Shown here in pieces: positions 51,103 through 62,868 of a DNA stretch of 64,000 bases. Below the pieces are notes generated by a model that saw nothing but the letters and a program-made list of their open reading frames with translations, was not told the DNA's origin and ran no database searches. Both the position numbers and the translations under genes were made by a program. Source of the stretch: Phaeoceros laevis (lineage: Eukaryota; Anthocerotophyta; Anthocerotopsida; Notothyladales); assembly GCA_049999765.1 (NCBI GenBank), contig JBNGIQ010008768.1:76430-140429 (forward strand). The letters are read 5' to 3'. Numbering within the stretch: the first letter of the stretch is position 1; the number at the start of each line of letters is the position of its first letter.

Positions 51103-51182
51103 TCCACTCCTCCACTCCTCCACTTCTCCACTTCTCCACTTCTCCACTTCTCCACTTCTCCACTTCTCCACTTCTCCACTTA
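51103..51182. repeat. Microsatellite/minisatellite, 8-base unit cacttctc
   Basis: About ten head-to-tail copies of an octamer; the first two or three are the variant cactcctc and the remainder cacttctc. Confidence 0.92.
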
Positions 51183-51753
51183 AGTGCAGCCCTCGGGTTG
51201 TTTAGGACCTCGTGCCCAGGGGTTCCAGGGTTAAGCTGGTGTGCAACCAGCCTACCCTGTCCACTGTCCCGTGGTAGAGGACGAGCTGATAGTGGCTAAA
51301 GTAGAATGTTTTGTATTGCAATATCTAATGTTTAGCATGAGCTCCCCTAAAAAAATCTCTAAAAAAATAAAATAAATTTTGTGCATACGATTTTTTGTAC
51401 GCCATGTATTTCGAGTTAATTTGTAATACGGTAGAGCTTGAAGGCGTTTTTAACGTCCGTAGCATAAACTACGAGGGAAGCGGCACTCCCTTTTCAAAGG
51501 GGCGCTGCTCCGGCAAGTAAGGCTTGGCCCCAAAAAAGCAAAAAACATGAGACTACTTTCTATTGCTCTAGAGCTTGTAGATCTGACCTTACTTTACTTT
51601 TTTTCGTGCATAATCAAGACTTCTTTATTTCATTCCTAAGGTATGCACGAGATTGTCCCAAAAGATACATAGACTAAGCTACGCACTTTTTACGCACTTC
51701 CTAGTAACTTATCTCTCGATCCACAACTTTCACATTCGTTAGTTGGATTTCAC

Positions 51754-52029
51754 GTTCTCGTTATACTTGTTTTCCGGTTTCATTTTACCTCCTTAAGATC
51801 TTTGCCAAATAGCTATGTCGAAACACAGGGACTAGCATGCGTGGTTAGGATATAAGAAGGCGATAAGGAAATAGGCATGAGCAATGGCTTTGTTCTCGTT
51901 ATACTTGTTTTCCGGTTTCATTTTACCTCCTTAAGTTCTTTGCCAAATAGCTATGTCGAAACACAGGGACTAGTATGATGGTTAGGATATAAGAAGGCGA
52001 TAAGGAAATAGGCATGAACAATGGCTTTG
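51754..52029. repeat. Tandem duplication, 138-base unit, two copies
   Basis: Copy one starts at 51754 and copy two at 51892; both begin gttctcgttatacttg and end caatggctttg. A handful of substitutions and small indels separate them. No coding content. Confidence 0.92.
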
Positions 52030-53164
52030 CTAAGCCATCGCTTCCCTCCGCTTGCCATGGCTCCGCTTCGCTGCCATCGTCTACTCATGTGCAATGCTCA
52101 AACCCTAAGTGATGTAGTTAAGTAGGGTAACTAAGTATGTATAGACAAGATCGTATGCAATGATATAAATACTTGCAAATACACTGTATATACGGCGATT
52201 CCGAATTGCCATTTTCAATGAAGCGTCAATTTGATGTAGCATACGTCACTTTCCGCTTCGATATTTTACACTTCGGCAACTAAGGTAAACTATGTATATA
52301 GTACATTAACTAATATAAAGTTAAATAACTAAAGTCAATTAACTTATGGTTAATGTATTTCGTAGCATGATTATCAAGATAAAAAATAGTTTCGTTCTCA
52401 TTAAAAATAGCTAGATAATTTTGAACTCAAGTAAATTAACGGGGAGTGAATGAACACATGTAATTGACTCAAACAATTTATTTCGTAGCATAATTAATTA
52501 AATAAAAATAGCTTTGTTCTCAGAGTATAATGTTATTGTATTCATCCTACCTTTGTCAACCATGTTCACTTTTCCATATAAGTACAAAGTAACCTGACTA
52601 TAAGTTAATTAAATATAACTACAAAAGATCACACTATTTATCACACTTAACTTTTATTCATGAAACTAATACACCTCTCTTTATAGAAAAAAAGGGCATA
52701 GCCTTGCTAAATTTTTGGCATAGAAAAAAAAGGGCATAGCCCTGCCAACTTATGGCTCTTTTAAACAGGCTCTGGTTGATTTTTGTCCTCACGGAACGTT
52801 CTAGTTCGGAAAGAACAGCAATTCCGAATGGGCCACCAATGCTGACTCCTCATGATCTACAATTCCCATGTGGAGTTGGCATGACACGTTAATTTACTCC
52901 CACTACTACACAAAAGTTCGTCAACATCTTGCCATCACGACTTGGAGGCGTCGTCGTTTCCGTTACAATAATCACTGCCTGAAGAAATGTTCTATCAACT
53001 GGCAATGCTTTTGAAGGGTTCTCAAAAACGTTCTCAGAAGTGAACCCTTCGTGCATCATCGGTTCAAAAATCGAACAAAAGGAAGGCACTCTTCATGAAT
53101 TTCACATCTCTTGACGTTGTTGAAGAGGCCAGTGGCAACAATCTTCGAAACCACCATTGCTCTC

Positions 53165-54950
53165 TCATGAAGCCCGTCTTAAGTACAGGATGCTCTCTTC
53201 TTCCAACCCGCATATGACATCCTGCAAATATATTGTAAGAGCAAGTTCCAAAAACGGTAGCCAGAAAGCAAATCTCCGCGTAGCAGAACTTACAGTCCCT
53301 GCGTCAGCATCTATGTCGAAAGCGTTGATTGCACAGGGCTCCGCTAGCAGTTCCAACGCCTCCCCTGATCACAGATTTAATTTGAACCACCACCCGTTAC
53401 AACATACGCAGTTATTCAGGCGGAAGTTACTACAGATCACAATACTCAAGCAGAAAACTTACCACCATCCAGAACCGCAAGAACTCCATCTTCGGAACAC
53501 ATCATAACAGGAGGCAACTTCCCGGACTCTGTCCCTCTTCCAGCTGCTAATGGTGACCACGTGTCATACTTCACTTGCCAAACCTCACTCTCAGATACGA
53601 GACCACCACTTCCTTGAACCTTCGCGGATGGTCCAGCAAGGGCAATTGGTTCCTGCTGCCACCTAAGGTCCCAGACCAGTACGGAACCACCGGAGCTTCC
53701 TACCTTCACGCATTTCAATCACTGTATGGGATAAACATGTCCAGGATCTAGTATTGACCAGATACAGGCACTTCAAGACCAATGCACCTAGAAAGGAAAC
53801 CTGTTGAAAAGAAAACGGAACCGCTTACCACGCAGACATGCTTCCTCGAGGGCTGGACGTCAAGGGAGTGAATGTAGCTCGAAGCATCTCCACCTGCCCT
53901 ACAAGTCACAGCAAATGAAAGACTGTTTGATGGAGGACGTCGGAGAAGGCAAAACTATAAAAACTCCAATTCCCAGTGGCATGAGCTCAGCTAGGAAAAA
54001 CAGTGAAATTTGCAAGACCATTAAATTTCGCCATTGTCCTAACAGCCGCAACAGAACACATGGCAGGGCGTCAGGACCTACCACTTCGTAGGAGACTGGG
54101 ACACAGGCCCCCCGGGTCTGCGATGGTCCCACCACTGCAGGGTGGAACCAAGACCTGCGGTCACAAATTCCATAGGAGAGGCCCAGCATACCGCAGTGTG
54201 CGAAATGACACCGTGATTGTCTGCCAAGCAGAGGGGGTGCAACGCAGACTGAGCCAACTTCACAACACTGATCCTGCCGTCCTCTCCCACGCACACCGCA
54301 TCATGTGAATTCTCTTGCACATCCAGCCCTGCAACGGGTCCTTTGTGTAGTCCCCGTGCAACCAGCGGCAATGCACGTCCAGAGGGACGCTGCGGATCTG
54401 TTACAATGACGGAGAAGTCACCCCTTTCGGAGGCGTACGCTAGTAGGGAGTGGCTTGGAGGCATTGGCAAGGCCTTCAAAGCTGTGAGGCGCGCCGTCTG
54501 CGGCCAGGACGCCCTGGACTCGAGCCAAGCCGATCCGGAAACACGGCTGCCTTCCCCGTCCCGCTCTTCGTCCGGGCAGTGTAGAGCACTTACCTCCAAG
54601 ACCGAAGAGCCGCTGTCTGGATCCCAGAGCGCTGCTGCGACCACCCGCCGCTGCTGCCATGCTGAACCCTGCGGCAGCCACTTCACAGCGTCCACATAGC
54701 GGCCTTGAGGAAGCCTCCAGACTTCCATCCTCCGTAGCTCAAGGAGCTGCTCCCGGCACTGCCTCTGACTGAACCGTTCGGGCCATCCTCCATTCTCCAG
54801 CCGGCTCGCCGTGGTCCATTTCTCTCCTCCAAGATTCAACTCATGCGTTGAACTGGAGGGAAACCTTTCCAAAGCCCTAGATGGTTCCATCTCACCACCG
54901 CTAGGGCTCAGCTCCGGGGGGTTATGAGCAGGAGACGAGGTAGCTCCCAA
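53165..54950 (-). CDS. NUP43: Nucleoporin NUP43 (WD40 subunit of the Nup107-160 complex)
   Basis: A beta-propeller subunit of the nuclear pore outer ring, needed for pore assembly and mRNA export. Five exons in phase: 54082-54950, 53829-53898, 53463-53703, 53294-53364 and 53165-53221, giving up to 435 residues. Family-specific stretches are GRYVDAVKWLPQGSAW, VAGLDVQENSHDAVCVGEDGR, SPMEFVTAGLGSTLQWWDHR, SVLVWDLRWQQEP, ELLAEPCAINAFDID and DVICGLEEESI. Together they match plant NUP43. About 70 residues precede the conserved start region at MEVWRLPQ and are Ser/Pro-rich with no domain, so translation may begin at that Met (about residue 75). The last exon has only 18 codons plus the stop. It is the only recognised gene between the repeat block and the RRM gene. 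Confidence 0.9.
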
Positions 54951-56451
54951 AGCGTTCCCAGTGAGGAATTAGGGACTGCCGGGGCCTGGCATAGCTTGTG
55001 AAGAACATCAGGGTTGTCATGTTACAGCTGCAATGTCAACAGGGAGATTTTTTCCGCAATTTCTTGTTCCATAGTGAGTACTACTTGCATGCATCCCGAC
55101 AAAGATTCCCTGAATGCATATTTTTGCTGGCAGCCGGCACAAGCACTCGAGTCAAACTGTCTTCTAGAATTAGCATTGCCACAAGCTTGAACGTGTTGTT
55201 GCGATGCTTTTCAGTTTGAGGCATGGTGAACCAGCTTGTCCGAGGAACAGAGGGCTTTCTCTTGCTGCATCTGAAGAACTTCACGGTGTATTTTTCCCAT
55301 TGTGAACAGCAACCACGGGTTGGACAATACTGGTTCTTGCACCCTGCATTGGACATGGCTACTATGAAAACTCTCGACGTGATTGGACATCCCACGGGGT
55401 CGAGCTTGAAGTGGTTTTGCGACACTTGCTTCATGCTTGTTGCTTCCTTCCGAGCTTCATTCGCTACTGCTTCATGTGATCGGTAAGGTGGAGGTCAATG
55501 GATTGATCAAGACAGACCTATCTTTTGTTCGATACTCAAGAGATGCAGGGCTGGATTAAGCGAAGTTCCGTGGATTCTTAACTGAGGCCGATCCACAGAC
55601 TCCGGAAGGTGACATACTTCATGGTGGCCAGCGAATGCCGAAATGCGCAAGACAGTCGTTGCCAGGGACAAGGGCCTCCTAATCTGAACTGAACTGACCT
55701 GACTTGATATACTGATGTGCTCTACCTCCCTAAGTACCTGTTGCGAATATCGCGGCTAATGTCTCTTCAACTGAACTACTGATTCATTGGAGCAGGTGAG
55801 AAGAATTGGCCTATTGCCCCAGCCTCCTGGGCACGACTGACTAGACTCTACATCGGGAAGGATGAACTGGCGAAGAAGCGCTTGCTGGCTGCGACTCAAG
55901 CGAATGCTGCAGAAGACACAATAGGCTTGAATCTCTCCATCCAAGCTCACCCTCTGAAATGATTGGCGGTGATGAGCCTGTTGCATGTGTGCCCCAGCTG
56001 CTCAGCTAGTACCAGTGAGCTCCCTTGAAGATGATGAGACTTGCCGCGCCTTTTTTACGCGACAGTGGGGAGCCATAGCCAGCCGAGGCAATTATTGTAT
56101 TCGAACTTCAGAGGAACAACCAGAAATGAAGAATAGGAGATTCTGGACTGTCTTCTGCGGACCTGGGAACAAAAATCTACTAACTGAAATTGGATGAATG
56201 TATGGCCAGAGCGGGCCAGCAGCTGGAATTCCCCCCAACAGGAAAAACCGTCTTAACACACTCGGAAAGATAGGCCAGGCCGACATCCCCGAGTATCTTT
56301 TTTTCCCTTAACACAGCTGGGTGGGCTGGTGGCTTCCGTCAGCCTGTGGGCTGGTCATACCCTCCCCCAGAGGAAAACTGGTGCTGAGAAGGGAGAGGTA
56401 CACCAAACTGTTGAGATGGAAGTGCTACCCCTCCAGCTGTGAGGGCTGGAG
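54951..56451. other. Intergenic region between NUP43 and the RRM gene
   Basis: About 1.5 kb that should contain the NUP43 promoter and the 3' UTR of the RRM gene. Frames on both strands near 55081-55486 are open but unrecognised, and no splice model supports them. Confidence 0.4.
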
Positions 56452-58839
56452 TTACTCCTGCATACCATAAGTTGCAGCACCACCGTCACCACAGGCTGAT
56501 CCAGACTCACTTGTGCCCTCCTTCAATCACGTTGACCCGGACCTACCTGACGGGTTTGCAACTCGCCGAATTCTGCATTTGAGATGATGAGGTTGTCATG
56601 CTCACCGGTAGAGGCTGAAGGCGTTGGGAGTGGCACAGCCCCTCCAAACTGCTGTGGCATGCTGGTGATAGCGCTCACTCCGGGGCTGCCATACTGCATC
56701 AAGTGAGGCCCCTGCACCCCATAGCCTTGTGGAGAAGGATATCCAGGTCCGCCCTGTAAAGGTTGCGTGAATCCAGAATAGGCGTATGTGCTCGCAAGCG
56801 TCCCAGGCCCGCCGTATATTTGTGCAGGAAACTGTGGCACACCGTACATGTTATAGACATTCTGCAATGTTCAGAGGAGCTAAATTCAGGCAAGTGATTG
56901 CTGACCAGGCTGGCTACAATCACTCGCCTGCATCAACCCTAAACCATCCCCCATTCAACCCCTCCTGGACTGACAAGACTCTCTCACCCACCCCCCATGT
57001 TACCAATCAATCAACAGTGGTTGGATTGAGTACCTGAGGGTAGCTGTAATCAGGTGGATATTGAGGGTAGCTGCAGGCAAAAATGCTCAAGGTAAGTATT
57101 TCAATGGCTTCAGTTCATCACAACCTGTGGAACCGAAAAAATATACGTTGGTGGCTCACCCGAACTGAGGATATGTATAGCCTTGCGGTGGATATGTGAA
57201 TGGGCCCGGTTGAGTGAAGGGTGCTGATGGTGTATAACCAGGCCCTCCCGCCTGAGGCCCTGCAAAAATGGATGGCGTGTGCCAGAGGTGCACACATAGG
57301 GCGTGTTAGCAAGAAACTCCTGTCCGGGACTTGTGTGAATGAGATGATCAATCCAAGACCTACTTTTCACACAACTCGCAAGAAGGTTCATGAACCGACA
57401 GGCACCATCAGAAGAGCAAGCAACACTGCACTTGTTGGACTGTTGACGATTTGAATCAGCTGACTAGATAGCTGAGGATTCCACCAAAAACCGCATTCTA
57501 GAAAAGGAGATCTCCCACTCAGCAATCCAACCCGGCAACACCTAAAGGAGAGTGGCTGCTTCTAGTCTAGCTATCACCCAGAACAGACGATGTACTACTA
57601 AGCAGGGGGGTGAGAGAGAGAGAGACCCGTGCATCTATCGGGGGCTTGGAAAGACCTGCACTATGTGGCGATCAGCGAGGTCACAGAAGGGTGAGGATCT
57701 TCACTGGAATGTCAGTCCACGACCACACCTGGCCAGCTTGAAGCCCATTAGTCCGCTTTGAACAAGGCATACCATACCATAATGAATTCTACTCCCAGGC
57801 ACAAGGGTGAAGCAATGAGCTGACAGCTCATGGCCGGTTTATCCTCTACCCACTCTTTGCTGGTGCCCAATCAGATTCAACACAGAATCGAATTGAATAC
57901 CCCATTGAGAAACGCTGCAACATAGATGAGGAGAGGTGGCTCCACCCTGTCACTCTCACTGTCAAAGACGACCAGCAGTGCTTGTGGCAGGAAGGAGGCA
58001 GCAGCTCGCGAGATCTGGGCACACCAAGTGTGTACAAACTCGGATCCCTCATGGCGGCAGAGCAAATCAGGCCTCACCATGCTGTTGCTCGTCATCAGCA
58101 GCATCATAACACGCAAACCATCCTGTGTACTCGCCTTAGTCCCCAAGAGTCTGAGAGATCCAGAATCGTGGGAAAGCAGGCCCCGAGCAATGAGCAGAGA
58201 ATCAGCAATATCACAATGTGATGCCTGCCTGTCTGCCGCCAGCCTGTGACCATCTAAGAGGGGCTGGTGGTAGGCAACGGAAAATGAAGAGCAGACGGAC
58301 GAGTCACGCGGTTGTGCTCTGACTTGCCATGGTAGTGGGCGAGGAGGCACATACCGTGAGGTCCACCATGAGCAGGACGATTGCGATGGGCCCCAAGTGA
58401 GGCGAGATTGCAATTGGCCCTGCGGCCATCGATGATGGGTGTGGCATCAGCGCAGGCTCTTCTGGCAGCTTCAGCGTCGCGGAAGGTGACCTGCCGGGAG
58501 GAAATACGAGAAAGATGGACTGAGCCAAGTGCTTGGGCAAATTGACCATGCACGCAGGCAGGCAGGAAGGCAGGCAGGAAGCAGAGGAGGAGCAAGGACA
58601 CAAGGGGAAAAGAAGCGTACAAAGCCATAGCCCTTGGAGCGGCCGGTGTTCTTGTCAGTGATCACGACAGCCTCGAGAATGTCCCCGAACTGCTCAAAGT
58701 GCCGGCGCATGGTATCCCGCTGGGTCTCCCAGGCCAGGCCCCCCACAAACACTTTGGTGTAGGTGGTCTCGCCGAACTGGCTAAAAAAAAAACCCACTCC
58801 TCCCGAGCCCCCTCCCCCGGATCCTGATGACTGTGCCAT
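56452..58839 (-). CDS. Single-RRM RNA-binding protein (ARP1/RBM24-38-like)
   Basis: An RNA-binding protein with one N-terminal RRM. Plant relatives bind mRNA and affect stress or hormone responses; the targets here are unknown. Exons are 58621-58839, 58355-58490, 57160-57259, 57034-57070 and 56547-56861, all in phase. The shortest end is a tiny exon at 56452-56457 (GAG TAA), about 270 residues. RNP2 is KVFVGGL and RNP1 is split by intron 1 (KGYGF then VTF). [14 protein letters not shown] closes the RRM. The rest is a Pro/Gly/Tyr/Gln-rich low-complexity tail with PQGYTYPQ-like repeats. The start at 58839 is chosen because it directly precedes the Gly/Ser linker to the RRM; an upstream in-frame Met at 58941 also exists. 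Intron 2 is 1095 bases. The terminal exon is uncertain. Confidence 0.85.
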
Positions 58840-61753
58840 ATATGCCTCCCTTGTTCTTCCTCCTCCAAGCCGCAAATGCGTGCAGCAGGGCTGCTGCAGG
58901 CGGTGCGTCCGGGCAATCCTAGCTGCGCTGTCAATCTGCAATTTAGCAGGTGGTGCGCCCCATAGCTGCTGCTTTGCATTCCGAGCAAGCCGGATTTAAT
59001 TGTAGCGAGCAGGTGATGCTCATGGATGGTCCCCCCCCAACCTTATAATACACCAGCACCGGCACCACCCTTCTTAGAGGCCCGCCAAATCCAGGTCGGG
59101 CAGGATCCGGTGAATCAAAACCTGGGCAACCGCTGAGGGAATCATGGACAGCACATGAAAGCGTTAGATCCAGGCCCCCGAGCCTCCTGCAGCGGCATTC
59201 ACACTGCCCAGACGCAGCTGCCGCAGCTAAAATGAGAAGTTTGCCCGGCTCGGGACGGAGGCACCTAGCAGCGTGCGGGGACAGAGCAAGTCACAGGAAG
59301 AGAAGGAAAGCTCGCTTGCAAGCAACCTCCGCGCGGCCGGACAGCAGCAGCAGCAGGCCGGGCAACGCACAGACTACAGACTCCAGCCACCGGCACAGAC
59401 ACCACCAGGCAGGCAGCGGGCAGGCAGGTCTAGCCACCCCTGGCCAGCAAAGCCAGGCAGACAGACGGAAAGAGAGAAGAGAGCAGTAGTCTAGACAGAC
59501 TTAGCTGTAGGAACAGCACAAGGAGAGCAGAGCTAGGGGCAGAGCAGGGCAGGGCCGAGTCCGATCCCGGGAACGGAGCAGCGACCGAGCGAGGGAAGGA
59601 AGGAGGGGGCGTGAAGAGTAGAGCAGCAGCAGCAGCGATGTTGTATGTGATAGAGAGAGATGGAATGAGGAGGAGGTGGTGCGTCCGTTTAGCCTACGTG
59701 CGAGCGTGCCGGAGCCTGCGGCAGGTCGAGCCAGCCAGCCTGCCTGCCTGCCCCGCCCGCACCAAGCTCACAACCAACAAACAAAGCAGCGAGCAAGCCG
59801 ATGTGAGTGATGAGGCGCAAACAGGAGGCTTGCCTGCTCGTCGCTGGCTGCTGTTCCTGTTTGCGGCCCTCTCCCGATCACGGGATCAAACAGGTAGGCT
59901 AGATAGATGCAGCCATAGCTAGCGAGCCAGCCAACAGCCGCTCGGCTCTGCTACAGATAAGATTTCCACCAAAGCACAGCGCAGCACACAAAGAGAGATG
60001 GACAGCTACAATCACGTACCCACTCCAGTGCCGGCCACCTCGCCAGATTGCCGGGCCCCCGAATTGGCAATGGGGGGCAGTCAGTGTCTGCACTCCTGAG
60101 CAGAGATGTGATGTGCCCCCGTGGGTTGCTGTCCCTTCTCTCTACCCTGCTCCCCCGCTGCAGCGTCCAGCAGCATTTGGGCCGCCTTCTTCTCCTCCCC
60201 CTTCTTCCTCCCTCCCTGCCTGCCTAGATCCCTCCTTCCCTGTGCCTCCCTCCCTCCCTCCTGTCTTCGGTCCCCTCCCTCTCCTCCTCGCTGGCCCGCC
60301 TTCCTCGCCTACAAGGCTTTCTTCCTGCAGGCAGGCTGGCGGGCAGGGAGGGAGGAGGTGTAGAGGTAGGTCCCGGCAGCGCCGGTCCCGGTCAGCCCGA
60401 TCCTCCCGGTGGCGCCGGTGGATGAGAGAGAAGAAAAGGATATAGAGAGAGAAAACGGATAACGGACCGCTATCCGTGTGTATTACCTTGTTTCCGGGTA
60501 GTCAGTTTCTTACCTGGGCCGGGCCTGCAGATCTATCTATCCAGGGAAATCAGAGCCCCTCGGGCGCGGATAGGAGAGCTGCCCCGGAGCGGATAGACAC
60601 ACGGCCTATCCCAGCACATGATTAATGCACCCAGCCTGCGGTGAAAGGGGTTAGGCAGCCCGGTAACCGCAGGGCCAGCGCACCGTACGCCGCTTCTGCC
60701 ACGCGGGCTGGCAACATTTGACGCGCTATGCCTAGTCAGCGCGCGCGCGGCAGCACGCCCGCCGGTCGCAACGGAACGGCGGCTGCCATGGACAGGATAA
60801 ACATCGGGTAAACTAATCCTTCGCTCCTCGTTAGTAGGAGCCTCAAGCTAATCCGAAACAACGCATCTTCTGAGCACCCCCGTACCCCCGTACTAGGCGG
60901 GTGGCTGTATTAGCCTGTCTGTAGCAGATATTAATGTCGCATTCTAAAAGGGGAATCAAACCAAATAATACACATTATGTTGTCTCGCTCCTTGCATTTT
61001 GCCAGGTTTGTCATATTTACCCAAATCACCCTTGTAAATATGTTTCCTTTCCTTTTCCTTCATCGCTTCCCTTACCCTTTGACCTGCAATTAAGAAGTGG
61101 ATAATGATAATCCGCCTTCAAAGATACCATAGAAGGCCTATTTTGTTTTTGTCATGTGCACATGATGGAAGCTTTGTGAGTTTGAACTATTTTAGGGTCC
61201 GACCTTGGTAAAAAATAGCCTAAATAGGAAAGAATGTTATTATAGAACGACAAGGAGAAGAGGCTTACTACGTGCTCATGGGTAAGTAACCACGTGCCGT
61301 GATGGCATAAGAGCTTACTACGTGCTCATGGGTAAGTAACCGCATGTTGTGATGGCATGGTATCACTCTGTCGCACTCACATAGTCGCACTTGACATATT
61401 GCCTCAAATTCCACCATTACACTAAAACTCATCACATCAATCACGGATGATAGCTATGGTAGCAATAGGAGGCCTTGATCTAGGGGAAGGACTTCTTTTG
61501 TTAAGTCCTAGCTCCTATAGTTCTTGTTAAATGGATACTTTTATGATTCTTTTCCCTACAAGCACTTCTCAACAGAGACTAGAAAAAAATGATTTCTATG
61601 GGAAATGCTAAATACATCTTCATGGTTATGGAAAATACATCCTTGAAACTTACAAATAGGAATGACAAAACAATCCAAGTATGTAAAGTTCATGTACTAG
61701 CATATCATGTTGTAATGGCAAAAGATCAATAGTAGTGTGTTATCCCCAGCACC
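58840..61753. other. Long GC- and CT-rich upstream region of the RRM gene
   Basis: About 2.9 kb without a recognised gene. The part near the RRM gene (58840-60450) is rich in low-complexity tracts: CAG/CAGG repeats at about 59345-59480, cagcagcagcag at 59624, and CT-rich runs at 60180-60310. Frames here are by-products of composition. From 60930 the sequence turns AT-rich. It probably holds the promoter and a long 5' UTR. Confidence 0.5.
61263..61360. repeat. Tandem duplication, ~50-base unit, two copies
   Basis: Two adjacent copies starting gcttactacgtgctcatggg, at about 61264 and 61313, diverging toward the ends (ccacgtgccgtgatgg against ccgcatgttgtgatgg). Confidence 0.88.
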
Positions 61754-61822
61754 GTGGTGTTCTCTTCGTCTAAAATTCATGGTGTTTTCTTCTTGCAAAA
61801 TTCTTCTCAAAGCAAATCAATC

Positions 61823-62689
61823 ATGACGGACCCCAACTACGAGAAAATTTCAGATCTTAGTGTATATATTCTGCAGAGCCTATTGAAGGCTAGGACACAA
61901 GCCAGCGGGGAATTGAGAAAGGATGTGCAACAATCCTTGGATGCATTAATGTTGGCACCTAGAGTCTCTGCACAATCTTTGTACGTGAAGGAACAACGCA
62001 AGAAGAACTTGTAAAAGGCGTTCATCCCTCTTCGATGCTCCGAGTTTTTGTTTAATTCAGACATTAAGAGATATGATGGTTCCAAAGATTTCGTGGTGTT
62101 TGCATCTTGACTGCACAACGTGACAACACTTCATGCTAGGTTGATGTCTATGCCAAAACCGCTCACACACATGCAACAAATTGGTCTTGGAAGCCACTAT
62201 CTTGAAGGAGCAGCGCACGAGTGGTGGGTTTCTGAGGTGCAGAAGATGGTTGATGGCAGTGTGCCTATGATCACCACATGGGACCAATTTGTGGCGGCAG
62301 TGAAAGAGAAGTTCACGTCTCCATATGCGATGTACGAGGCATGGAGGAAGCTGGGAGCCTTGAAGCATGGAAAATCCTTGGACGCCTACGTGGAAGAGTT
62401 CAACCATCTGTCGCTTGGATTCCACAAGATCGTCTCTGAAGAGAATCTAATTTATATCTTCCAAGTAGGATTGAGAAAAGAGTGGAGGCGTGTAGTTCAA
62501 CGTGGAAACCCTAGCACTTTGGCTCGTGCTGTAGCTCTAGCTTACTTGCATAAAGGAGAAGAGCACGAAGCTACTCGAGATTACTTTCCCTTTAAACACC
62601 GTAAAAGATATCAACCACATGAATTAGATGGTGGCTGTGGCGGCAAAGCAGCCAGCTCTGGTCTGGTAGTGGTTGGGCACGACGGTTGA
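61823..62689 (+). pseudogene. LTR-retrotransposon gag remnant (Ty3/gypsy-like), disrupted
   Basis: Two open stretches separated by stops: 61823-62014 (a short N-terminal piece beginning MTDPNYEKISDL) and 62120-62689. The second has the retrotransposon gag core: GSHYLEGAAHEWWV, TTWDQFVAAVKEKF, LDAYVEEFNHLSL and FQVGLRKEWRRVV. This matches the Ty3/gypsy retrotrans_gag domain. No zinc knuckle, protease, reverse transcriptase or integrase is seen downstream, where short tandem repeats begin at once. It is a fragment of a decayed element; no long terminal repeats were identified. Confidence 0.75.
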
Positions 62690-62756
62690 AGGAAGGGAAC
62701 AAAGCGAGGTTGAAGGAAGGGAACAAAGCGAGGTTGAAGGAAGGGAACAAAGCGAG
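62684..62756. repeat. Tandem repeat, 24-base unit, three copies
   Basis: Three head-to-tail copies of a 24-mer beginning ggttgaaggaagggaacaaa, starting inside the last codons of the gag-like frame. Confidence 0.92.
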
Positions 62757-62770
62757 GAGCTTTCCAGCTT

Positions 62771-62868
62771 CAGGGTGACAACCATTGAAGATATTTACTA
62801 CAACTGTAAGGTGTACGGACAGGGTGACAACCATTGAAGATATTTACTACAATTGTAAGGTGTACAGA
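62771..62868. repeat. Tandem duplication, 49-base unit, two copies
   Basis: Adjacent near-identical copies beginning cagggtgacaaccattgaag (62771-62819 and 62820-62868), differing at two positions (aactg/aattg and tacgg/tacag). Confidence 0.92.

Larger units (their letters stand above)
49753..52888. other. AT-rich, repeat-bearing DNA without recognised genes
   Basis: About 3 kb of AT-rich sequence lying between transposon-related DNA and NUP43. Open frames are short and have no domains. It contains the repeats listed separately and tracts such as 52300-52700 that are nearly all A and T. I see no transposase or reverse transcriptase. Confidence 0.5.

Noticed and set aside
55223-55486. 87-codon frame near NUP43
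   Set aside because: No domain, no splice partner, and an equally long frame exists on the opposite strand.
59232-59494. Two overlapping Gln/Arg-rich frames
   Set aside because: By-product of CAG/CAGG low-complexity DNA in the upstream region of the RRM gene.
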